From NCBI GenBank assembly GCA_963514095.1, contig OY741266.1:2125501-2189500 (forward strand): DNA of 64,000 nucleotides, written 5' to 3'. The position numbers were made by a program, and so were the translations under genes. Within the stretch, counting starts at the first letter, position 1. Each line of letters begins with the position of its first letter. Below are positions 55,500 through 64,000 of the stretch, piece by piece. The notes beneath the pieces were generated by a model. It saw nothing but the letters and a program-made list of their open reading frames with translations, was not told the origin of the DNA and did no database searches. This DNA is from Eutrigla gurnardus (lineage: Eukaryota; Chordata; Actinopteri; Perciformes; Triglidae).

Positions 55500-57036
55500 C
55501 TGAGCCTTTATACTATTAGTTTATTAAGACTATTATTATTATTATTTTATTATTATTAATAATATAAGGGGGTGACTATTCCTCAGCCTTCCTTGGTGTT
55601 TTGGTTTTGACATACGCGCACACACTGTCAAACTAGCGTAGCTGAGGGGGGGTCGGCGCGGGGGACACCTTGCCATGGCGACGGGGGAAACAGAACGTTG
55701 ATGAGGATTTCCCCTTATAATACGCGCTGCTGCCCTCCTGTTTAGGCCTATCATTTGAGCCGCTAGTTAAGTCCATTTGCCTTGATCAAATAATTTTGGG
55801 CGAACATTGAGACATTGGGCCCTAGTTTTGTGGCACAGCGCAGGGTGGCGGAGCTGGCGCAATGCAAGTTTCGACCAGCGCAGCACGGTCAGTTTGGCAG
55901 TTTGGTGGATCGCCTGCGCCAAGATGGGTGTGGCGGCGCAGCAGGGGGAGGCATCACAGATTCAGCTTGGTGCAGTGGAAGTTTCGTGGCAAAAAGCCTC
56001 GCCGAGACTTCGCCAAAAGCCCGCCAGCTCCAACCTGGTCTACTCTCAGCGCAAGGCGAATTACAGCTGGCGGAGTGGCAGTTTGGCTCACCGGCACGCA
56101 GTGCGCACACGTCATCAAGACCTCACAGGCAGGTTTCCACAGTTCTGACCCTGTTTTGTGATAGACATGCCTAAAATGTGCCTACAATTTCTATAGTGAT
56201 ATAATATCGGCATTATAATTATTATGACTATGATGATTTTTCATAATATTTTTGGTGCCCCCCCAGCACTTGGTGCCCTACGCACAGCGCGTAATGCGCG
56301 TGGTGGGAGCGGCGGCGCTGCTTCTGTTAAAGGTGAGGAGAGGAGCTCATTTGGTTGGTGAAGATCTGAATCGGCTGTGTTAATCCCACTCCAGGCCTTC
56401 TCTCCTCCTCGTCTCCCACTCACGCCTTCTTCTCCTCCCTCTTTCCCACTTGCGGGGGTAGGAGTGACGGGAGGAGTGCCTGCGCCAGACTGCACTGTGC
56501 ACGAAACTTGCAAAGTCCAGGCGGACTATTCACTAACTATTCACTGTGACTAGAGAGTCCCTTATGGGTCACGTTAACTAGAGACTACCAGTGTGCGGTA
56601 CTGACAAACAACGGATGAAGCTAAAGTTTACCTGATGGTTCAGGATGGTTGGAACTCTCCATTATCTACCTGTGTAACATGGAGAACATCAGTGAATATT
56701 GATCAACATTCATTGCGTCCATTACTACTTCAATGTTTTCTGGAGGTTTATGTAAGATGTAAAATGTGTTTATGGAAATCATTTGTGTCAAATGAAAACT
56801 CCCAGTAAACAGTAAACATGGCCAAAAGACAGATTGTCATACATATTTCATAAATGCTGTATTTTAGTGTATTTTCATCACATTTATTGTTTCAGTTGAA
56901 GTCAAGGAGGAGGAAAAGACATTCCGCTGTGTCATTGTCTTGTTGGGACCTAACCGTTAGGACTACACAATGCGGCCTGCAAAGCCTACACAATGCGGCC
57001 AGACAAAGAGACAAAGGAGATAAAAAACTACAACCA
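55500..57036. other. Mixed repeat DNA, no gene recognised
   Basis: A GGGCCCTAGTTTTG motif at 55817 followed by GGCGCA-rich sequence resembles the terminus of fish Harbinger-type elements, but the right end is not clear. A GGTGCCCCCCC block near 56253 resembles hAT subterminal sequence. Overlapping frames at 55807-56174 come from the GGCGCA-rich composition. Confidence 0.4.
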
Positions 57037-57273
57037 CCATTTACATTTACATTTAGGTCATTTAGCAGACGCTTTTGTCCAAAGCGACTTACAATAAGTA
57101 CATTTGTCAAAAGAAGGAAAACCACAACGAATCATTGCCGATAAAGTAAGAGCTAAAAGTAGAACAAGTGTTAGGTCCTCATCTGAGTAAACTAGTAGTT
57201 CAAGAGCGACAGTGCTACGATCAGAGTGCTATAGGTAAGGGTGTTTTTTTTTTTTTTTTGGGGGTGGGTCATG

Positions 57274-60205
57274 CTAGTCGAGGTGAAGTCTGAACAGGTG
57301 AGTCTTGAGCCTTTTTCGGAAAATGGCAAATGACTCAGCTGTCCTGACATTAGTCGGGAGTTCGTTCCACCACTGAGGCGCCAGAACAGAGAAGAGTCTG
57401 GACTTTGCTGAGCGACATTTGTTTGATTTCAGCGATGGTGGTACCAGCCGGCCAGCTGAAGTAGAGGAGCGAAGTGCTCGCTTCGGGGCATGAGGTTTGA
57501 CCAGTGTTTGAAGGTAGATGGGTGCCGTTCCATTGATGGCCCTGAAGGCCAGTGTCATCGTCTTAAATTGGATGCGTGCTGCAACAGGGAGCCAGTAGAG
57601 GTCACGGAGGAGGGGGGTCACATGGGAGAATTTGGGTAGATTGAAGATAAGACGTGCTGCAGCGTTCTGGATACGCTGCAATGGTTTAATCGCAGAGGCC
57701 GGGAGTCCGGCCAGGAGAGAGTTGCAGTAGTCAAGGCGGGAGATGACCAGTGCTTGGACCAAGAGTTGCGTTGCATCCTTTGTGAGGAGGGTCCGAATCC
57801 TGCGGATGTTGTAGGGGGCAAATCTGCAGGATCGGGACACAGCAGTGATGTTGGGGGTGCAGGATAGTTGGTCATCGAGGATTACACCCAGGTTCCTCGC
57901 AGTTGACGACGGCAATACTGTGAAGCCCTCGACAGTGACCGACAGGTCCATGCGAGGGCAGTCTTTCCCTGGGATGAAGAGGAGTTCGGTTTTATTCAGG
58001 TTAAGCTTGAGGTGATGTGCAGTTGTCCAGACAGAGATGTCAGCCAGACAGTCCGAGATGCGAGTTGCAATGTGGGTGTCAGAGGACGGGGGAAAAGAGA
58101 GGAACAGCTGGGTGTCATCTGCGTAGCAATGGTAGGAGAATCCATGCGATGTGATCACAGAACCTAGTGATCTGGTGTATAGTGAGAACAGAAGCGGTCC
58201 TAATACTGAGCCTTGAGGGACACCCGTGTCCAGAGAACAGGGTTTGGACATAGAGCCATTCCATGTGACCTGAAAGGTGCGATTTGTCAGGTATGATGTA
58301 AACCAGGCGAGAGCAGAGTCAGTTATGCCAAGTTCAGCCAGAGTGGAGAGGAGGATTTGGTGATTGACTGTGTCGAACGCAGCAGATAGGTCGAGGAGAA
58401 CGAGAACGGAGGAGTGGGACGAGGCTCTGGCGTCTCGCAGGGACTCGGTCACTGTGAGGAGGGCCGTCTCAGTGGAGTGAGCAGTCCTGAATCCTGATTG
58501 ATTAGGGTCAAGAAGGTTGTTCAGCGAGAGATAGGATGACAGTTGGTTGTAGGCGGGACGTTCCAAGGTTTTAGAGAGGAATGAAAGAAGAGATATAGGT
58601 CTGTAGCTTTGGATGTCAGTAGCGTCTAGGGTGGGTTTTTTAAGGAGAGGCTTCACGGTAGCTGTCTTAAAATCCGTTGGAATGACACCTGAGGTGAGGG
58701 AGGAGTTGATCAGGGTGGTGAGGAATGGCAAGATGTCGTGTGAGATGTCTTGGAGAAGAGAGGAGGGGATCGGGTCGAGGGAGCAGGTGGTGGCACGGTT
58801 AGATGTAACAAGTGCGTGAACATCTTCAGAGGTGAGGGGGGTAAAGCTGGTAAGACCATCCGAGTTGAAGGTAGGGGGAGATGTCTTCTGGGAGGGAATA
58901 GGCGTAAATGAGGAGCTGATGTCGTTTACTTTCTTGGTAAAGTAAGTAGCAAAGTCATCGGCAGTAAGGAAGGAAGGGGGCGGAGGGGTAGGAGGGGTGA
59001 GGAGGGAGGAGAACACGGAGAAGAGTTTCCTGGGGTTGGAGGCAGAAGAGTTGATCTTTGCCAGGTAGAAGGCAGATTTAGCTGCCGAAACAGTTGAGGT
59101 GAAGTCAGAGAGGAGGCGGTGGTAATGAGTAAGGTCCTCGTGCTGGCCCGACTTCTTCCATTTTCTCTCGGACGCTCGCAACAATGATCTGTTGGTTCGC
59201 AGAGGTTCAGACAGCCAGGGAGGGGGGGGGGGGGGGGGGGGGGAGATAGGAGATAGGGGGACAGAGAGTGTCCAAAGAAGAGGAGAGTGAGGACATCAGG
59301 ATGGAGGAGGCTTCCTCAGTAGGTATTAAGGAGAACTGTTCTGAGGATGGTAGCGAGGAGATAACAGTTGAGGAGAGAGCGGAGGGAGTGAGGGATTTCA
59401 GGTTGCGGCGGCTGGTGACCATTCGAGGCGTAGAGGGGAGGGATGTGGTGGGCTCCATGGGGAGGGAGAAAGTCACAAAGTGGTGGTCGGACACGGTGAG
59501 CGGGGTAACAGAGAGTGCCGAGATGCCACAGGATCTTGTGAAGACAAGGTCAAGTTGGTTCCCGGCGCGGTGAGTTGGTGGAGAGGGGGAGAGCGTAAGG
59601 TCAAATGCGGAAAAGAAGTCGATGAATTCAGATGAGTGCAGCTTTCCCGAGTGGATGTTGAAGTCACCGAGGACGACGAGTGGTGTGTCATCATCAGGGG
59701 AGCAGCTCAGGAGGGCATCCATCTCATCCAAAAAGTCACCGAGAGGACCGGGTGGGCGATAGATCACTATGATGTTGAGTTTGAAAGGAAGGGTGACAGA
59801 GACGGCGTGGAATTCAAGTGTAGATCGGGGTAGGTGGTCCAGAGGAAGGATCTGGTAGGACCATCTCGGTGAGATGAGGAGCCCAGTTCCTCCTCCTCGC
59901 CCTGTTCGTCTTGGGGAGTGTGAAAACGAGTAGGCAGTTGAAAGGGCAGCTGGAGTGGCAGTGTTTTCCGGGGTGATCCAGGTCTCTGTGAGGGCCAGGA
60001 AGTGGAGAGACTGCAGGGAGGCATAGGCTGAAATGGTGTCCGCCTTCTTGACCGCAGACTGGCAGTTCCATAGCCCCCCTAGTACTTCAAGGTCCTTACC
60101 GGTGGAGAATGGTGGGTAGCAGAGATTGGATGGGTTACAGCCTCGAGTGAAGGGTCTCCGGTGAAATCTTCTCCAGTGTGATGTCCTGACTGGGATAAGA
60201 CACAT
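57274..60205 (-). pseudogene. L2 endonuclease-reverse transcriptase, one frameshift
   Basis: The N-terminal half (60205-59207) starts MCLIPVRTSHWRRFHRR and carries the apurinic endonuclease: GLWNCQSA, LALTETWI, GLLISPRW, VIYRPPGPLGDF, VVLGDFNIH and VSDHHFV. A G homopolymer (59221-59243) shifts the frame. The C-terminal half (59184-57274) has RT blocks SYRPISLLSFLSK, QSGFRTAHSTETALL, LLDLSAAFDTVNH, GVPQGSVLGPLLF and the catalytic CYADD, followed by a thumb region and a C-terminal WWNELP motif. Apart from the homopolymer the frame is intact and all catalytic residues seen are present. The clade call (L2 within CR1-like) rests on these blocks. Confidence 0.88.
59221..59243. repeat. G homopolymer causing the ORF frameshift
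   Basis: About 23 consecutive G's within a codon-rich Pro linker. Length changes here are expected in replication and in sequencing. Confidence 0.9.
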
Positions 60206-60257
60206 GGCTGCGAGGGGGGGTAAGATGTTATGCCTACCTCGGTGGACGTCCTCGATG

Positions 60258-60425
60258 GACTCCCGCAGATAGACTCCCTTGTCTTTGTTCAGCTGTCTTG
60301 ACTCCCGCAGATAGACTCCCTTGTCTTTGTTCAGCTGTCTTGACTCCCGCAGATAGACTCCCTTGTCTTTGTTCAGCTGTCTTGACTCCCGCAGATAGAC
60401 TCCCTTGTCTTTGTTCAGCTGTCTT
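60258..60425. repeat. Four 42-bp tandem repeats
   Basis: Four essentially identical units starting GACTCCCGCAGATAGACTCC at 60258, 60300, 60342 and 60384. Because 42 is a multiple of three, the minus strand reads a 14-residue repeat (RQLNKDKGVYLRES) in frame with the L2 ORF. It may be a LINE 5'UTR repeat or an upstream repeat of the adjacent promoter. Confidence 0.93.
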
Positions 60426-60543
60426 CGTTCAGATGGCCAGACGCTGCAGCTGACGCAACAACAGACAAAGCAGCTTCCTTCCTTGCTCCAGACAAAATGG
60501 GGTTTTTGACATTTTAGTGTCACCTCCACCTGGTCGCGAGATC

Positions 60544-60626
60544 TGACGTCACAAAACTGGGGCCCTATTGGCTGACAACTGCATGGGACTCCAGGGGGTC
60601 CCCCGGACCAGCCGTGAGCTATAAAT
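60544..60626 (+). promoter_or_regulatory. Core promoter: CRE, CCAAT and TATA boxes
   Basis: TGACGTCA (60544-60551), an inverted CCAAT (ATTGG, 60567-60571) and TATAAAT (60620-60626) are well spaced for transcription starting near 60650 to the right. A donor-like GCG|GTAAGAAG follows at about 60854 and AAA|GTAAGAGG at about 61124. It resembles a retroelement U3 or a non-coding first exon; no matching downstream gene was identified. Confidence 0.5.
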
Positions 60627-60699
60627 CCCGGCGCCACCAGATCTCTCCCTCTCTCCAAAGTAACTTGCGTTACACCAGGAGGTGAAGATTACGTCTGCA

Positions 60700-61550
60700 G
60701 CGTTTCCCTTTGTCCTAGGCCGCAGTCTTTCCCCCAAACTCGCTGGACGAGCAACAGACTGTTTTACCCCTCTTTTTCTCTACTCGTTTTATTTTTCTTT
60801 TGTTTATCATTTTGGATCCCGAGGAGACCACCGCGACAGCGCGACTCTCCCGTTCCCCGCGGTAAGAAGAAAAACTTTCTTCGTCCCATTTGCCAGCAGA
60901 ACGGATAACTCGACCCGTCTTTGTCTGAAATCAGCTGACTAAATCGCCGAGCCCCGCGATTGTTCATCATTTCCCTGCAGAAGGAAGAATAACTAACGGT
61001 TTTCTTCAACCAATTGGATCCGGCGCTGAACGAGCGCCCACGAACTACCGTCCGTTGCCGGCGTCAAGGAACGCCATCACCGCACGGGACGAAACCCTCA
61101 CATCGACGCATCTCACATCGACAAAAGTAAGAGGCTATTTGTCTGGGCAGAAGCAGAGATTCGATAGTGTAGGACATGCTTGTAATTCTTGTTAATGTGT
61201 TTTAAGTTCTGATCGCGGACCGCCGAGTCCGTTTGTTCATGTGCTGCTGTATTTGAATGCTGATCGTGTACCCACGCAGCTGGGTTGATTTCTGTAACAG
61301 TGTTTCCGACTAACCTCCGCCATATTCGCGAGCTCAGAAAGCCTCTACTATCAGTTAAAAGACCGGTCTCGCGGAATAAACGCCAGTTCATTCACGCGCG
61401 CCCGGGTGATAGCGGCACGTTTTCTGTGCCTAAGAATATCGCTCGCGCATTCTCTCTCTCTTTGTTTGTGTCCCGCTAACACACACACGCCGCACACGTG
61501 TCCTAAGCCAGCTGTTCCCGGCGGACGCTAGGAACATAGCTACATCTGGT
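60700..61550. other. Downstream of the promoter, no gene recognised
   Basis: Moderately GC-rich, with donor-like sites but no open frame with domains. Confidence 0.4.
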
Positions 61551-61562
61551 GGCTACATACGG

Positions 61563-61566
<4 letters not shown>

Positions 61567-61596
<30 letters not shown>

Positions 61597-61835
61597 ACTC
61601 AGTCGTCAGTGGCTCCGCCCCTGAACGCTGCGAGGAATAGCTCCACCTCTCTCTCTCTCTCGCTACCCCATCGGACATCAGTGGCTCCGCCCCTGAACGC
61701 TGCGAGGAATAGCTCCAGCTGGTGGCCGCACATAGCCATCTCTCCCTCTCTCTCTCTCTCTCTCTCGACACGCACACACGCACACGCACATGCACACGCA
61801 CGCACGCACGCACATACGCACACACACACTCCACG
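61567..61835. repeat. CT and CACG microsatellites with a 40-bp duplication
   Basis: CT runs at 61567-61593, 61652-61663 and 61749-61769, and CACACG/CACG repeats to 61830. A perfect 40-bp direct repeat carrying GGCTCCGCCCC (a GC box) lies at 61606-61645 and 61678-61717. Confidence 0.9.
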
Positions 61836-61839
61836 TGTG

Positions 61840-62615
61840 TCTCTCCCTTCGGTTAGCTTAGCTTTGTGTGTTAGGTAGTTAGGTAATAAGGCTTTGTTAA
61901 TTGCAGTGTTATTGATTGTGATCATTATTACTGATTTTAATAAATCTTATTATATTATAACTAGCGGTCTCTTGTGCTTGTTGTGTATATGTCACTGGAT
62001 AACAGCAGGTTGTGAAGGCTAGTGCTTGAATTTCACGCCCTTCTTAATTGTTAGATTGTTTTTATGCTTCCATGCCAATGATCACGATGATTGGCATGTG
62101 AGTATAAAACCTTTATATTGAGACTGAATACAGTTTTAGGTTATCTTTTCCCTGATCCCAGGGTGGTGCCCCGTTTATTCATGATTATATCATGATAATA
62201 TATAAAAAAAAATTATTAATACCGATAATCATATTGATATTGATAGTTAACTGTTGATAACCAAATCTGCTCCTGCTACAACCCCAACAGTCTATTGGCT
62301 CTTGATTTTATTGGTGATATTGTATTTGAAATTTTTATGATGTAGGTGAGGATTTCCTTCATTGTTTCTCCATTTACTCTTAATAATAATATAGTTTACT
62401 TAACTTAGAATGGATATACATTTCTTAACTTCTATACCTTTTCAAAAAATTCAAGATGCATATAAGCCGGAGGTAACGTGACCTGCAAAGAGGATGGCTG
62501 CGTGGCACTTTCGCTCCCGCTCCTATTCCCCCCATTTCAATGAAAAACTACCTTTTTATTTGACTTAGCCTTTATTTTTGAGCGTGTTGTTACATTAAAA
62601 CATCCACCCTGCGAG
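61840..62615. other. AT-rich stretch, possible polyadenylation signal
   Basis: AATAAA at about 61938; a near-perfect CATGCCAATGATC hairpin at 62071-62098. The CCCCAACA at 62281-62288 looks LTR-like, but no partner TG end with a TSD was found. Confidence 0.4.
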
Positions 62616-62895
62616 ATGCCGAAGCCAAGAAAGTCCGCCAAGCCTCTTGACCCCAACCACGAGTCATCTGACGAAGACGACGGGGAGCAGGGAAACAAGC
62701 TAACCGCCATGCTTGAGACGGCCATGGAAAAACAGCGAGAGTTCATGGTGACGCAGTTCGCAGGACTAAATGCAAGGCTCGACGAAATAAAAACTGAGAT
62801 GTCTCGTTGCACTAAGGATGTTGCTAAGCTGCGTACTGACTATAGCGACCTTTCGCAAAAGAGTCGACAAGACGGATAATACCATCATGAGTAGG
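62616..62895 (+). pseudogene. Orphan L1 ORF1-like N-terminus
   Basis: The ATG opens MPKPRKSAKPLDPNHESSDE, then a predicted coiled coil with ETAMEKQREFMVTQF and ARLDEIKTEM. Near 62867 the frame shifts by one base; the other frame continues VDKTDNTIMSR to 62892, where an unrelated segment begins. An AAAGAGGATGGCTGCG sequence 125 bases upstream resembles an L1 5'UTR start. RNA-binding domains are missing. Confidence 0.5.
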
Positions 62896-63090
62896 GTTGC
62901 CAACCGTCCCTTGAAAAAGAGAATCGTCCCGTATTCAGAAACAAAAGTACACGTCCCGTATTGAGCTGAAAAGGGACGCACTTTGTCCCGTATTACCGTG
63001 AGAATCAAAAATAGTGTGTAAAATGTCAATGGAATGAAAGAATACATGGCACTTTATAAGAACATTTACGGTAAACATATTCTCAGCCTC
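62893..63090. repeat. TAGGGTTGCCAACCGTCCC-type repeat
   Basis: CGTCCCGTATT occurs twice and TTTGTCCCGTATT once more, and the opening resembles a common fish repeat. Ends not resolved. Confidence 0.4.
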
Positions 63091-63097
63091 TCCTGGG

Positions 63098-63460
63098 GCC
63101 CGTTTCACAAAGCAGGTTCAACAAACTCTGAACCTAACCCTGAACTCTGAGTTGACCAACTCTGAGATGGGCAACTCTGAGTTTTCAGTTTCAGAACAGC
63201 GGTTTTGAATTAGTTCAGTCAACTCTGAGTATGTAAACTCTGAGTTACGCGCGTGCCTGCCGACTCTATAAAGCCATCATCAATGGAGCTCCGATACTAC
63301 GATTCACCATGGCAACGGGGAGAGCGTCATTAGATATTACTGAGTGTTTATGTAGAAAACGAGCTCATCCTGAGAAAGCGGAGCAACGTAACTGCAGCAA
63401 AGTAGCGATAGTTGGCGTGGCAGACAATTACTGCCCGATCTAATGTGTATAACTGAATGA
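63098..63460 (+). mobile_element. Left part of a Harbinger-like element
   Basis: It starts GGGCCCGTTTCACAAAGCAG and is followed by at least six AACTCTGAG/CTCTGAGTT motifs in about 130 bp, as in fish PIF/Harbinger termini. The right end is probably outside the window or lost. Confidence 0.6.
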
Positions 63461-63511
63461 AACAGTCGATTGATCTAAAGGTAATAACTCTTTATTTTTG
63501 GCCTTGCACAG

Positions 63512-63583
63512 CGACACTGTGGTGTAATGGTTAGCAATGCCGCCCCCGGTGCAGGCGACAGGGGTTCAACTCCCGTAGTTCAC
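63512..63583 (+). repeat. tRNA-like sequence (tRNA-derived SINE head or tRNA pseudogene)
   Basis: An A-box-like TGTAATGGTTAGCAATG and a B-box GGTTCAACTCC (63563-63573) are spaced as in a tRNA of about 72 bases. The T-arm is only partly paired and there is no clear acceptor stem, so a functional tRNA is unlikely. Confidence 0.5.
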
Positions 63584-63589
63584 AAAGTA

Positions 63590-64000
63590 GCGCATCAAAT
63601 AAATGATCATTTTCATTGGGTGTAATCCCCCCAGGCACAGAAAGAAAGTGGCGTCAGTTGAAAATTAAGCATAAGAATATTGCAAATACGTTGACTAAGG
63701 CATATGATTTTAATCATATTTCACATATTAAACAGTAAATATAAGCAGATATTTCAACACAGAAATGTACTTAAACATTTCATAAATCTCCCGTTCGCAA
63801 AAACACTACCTCCGCAAAGAATCTGGTTGCGGATTATGTCCGCGATATGAATTGTTGAAAATGACGGAGAATATTGTTTAGATAATATCTAATGTGATTG
63901 GAAGGAAAGGTAATCAAAATTGTCTCCCAACGCAAAGCTGCTAGAATCACTTTTATTTCCATATCGATTAGGTTGACGATGAAAGGACGGCACATTTTTT
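63590..64000. other. No gene or element recognised
   Basis: AT-rich to the window edge. Confidence 0.45.

Larger units (their letters stand above)
57037..60205 (-). mobile_element. L2/Maui-type LINE, near full-length ORF
   Basis: The 3' end carries a TTTACA/ATGTAA hexamer tail (57039-57056) and the conserved AAGCGACTTACAATAAGTAC region; a poly-T run lies at 57246-57262. The single ORF starts at an ATG at 60205. Upstream, 42-bp tandem repeats (60258-60425) may be the 5'UTR or may belong to neighbouring DNA. A 5'-truncated sister copy is at 25393-25590. Confidence 0.88.

Noticed and set aside
55807..56174. Three overlapping frames of 99-119 residues
   Set aside because: GGCGCA-rich repeat composition leaves three frames open at once.
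60225..62290. A solo LTR from TGTTATGCC to CCCCAACA
   Set aside because: The flanking 5 bases do not match and the ends are not convincingly inverted; kept only as a promoter observation.

Overview
The window looks like accessory, repeat-dense DNA from a ray-finned (probably percomorph) teleost. The organism call rests on the element types: L1 and L2/Maui-type LINEs, a Rex1-like LINE tail, tRNA-derived fish-type SINEs, many hAT and Harbinger-like DNA elements, a Ty3/gypsy element, abundant CA and TAA microsatellites and spliced transposon genes. I found no convincing host protein-coding gene. Almost every protein-like stretch belongs to a mobile element, and many elements are nested with readable target-site duplications (TSDs).

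Layout. 1-4.6 kb: a broken three-exon gene resembling the P2X7 C-terminal-domain proteins of fish (631-1462, minus) and one copy of a dispersed repeat here called R1. 4.67-8.09 kb: a 12-bp minisatellite opened by a TA-duplicating DNA element, a 146-bp segment and a hAT derivative with two transposase exons. 10.05-20.74 kb: a full-length L1 on the minus strand whose ORF2 was interrupted twice, by a second L1 (14500-18850) and by a solo LTR (10644-11128). Both have clean TSDs, and without them ORF2 would be one open frame. 20.8-31 kb: more R1 copies, a Harbinger-like element with a 19-bp hairpin, an L2 tail, hAT remnants and a TTAA-flanked element. 31.5-33.7 kb: a decayed gypsy reverse transcriptase fragment hit by a hAT element that itself received a SINE.

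34.4-47.7 kb is the most interesting block. Two inverted 25-bp ends (34457-34481 and 47662-47686) bracket an unidentified minus-strand ORF, a six-exon plus-strand gene (35455-37065) and a complete, young Ty3/gypsy retrotransposon (37117-47284). The gypsy element has two LTRs, a tRNA-His primer site, a polypurine tract, gag, protease, RT, RNase H and integrase. Its integrase is split by a hAT element with an 8-bp TSD.

47.7-64 kb: a Rex1-like tail, two tRNA-derived SINEs, a likely first exon of a SWIM/YqaJ-type fish transposon gene beside a GC-rich island, and an L2 element (57037-60205, minus) broken only at a G homopolymer. Next to it are four 42-bp tandem repeats and a well-formed plus-strand core promoter, then an orphan L1 ORF1-like N-terminus, the left end of a Harbinger-like element and a tRNA-like sequence near the right edge.

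Family names come from motif reading and memory; no database search was run.
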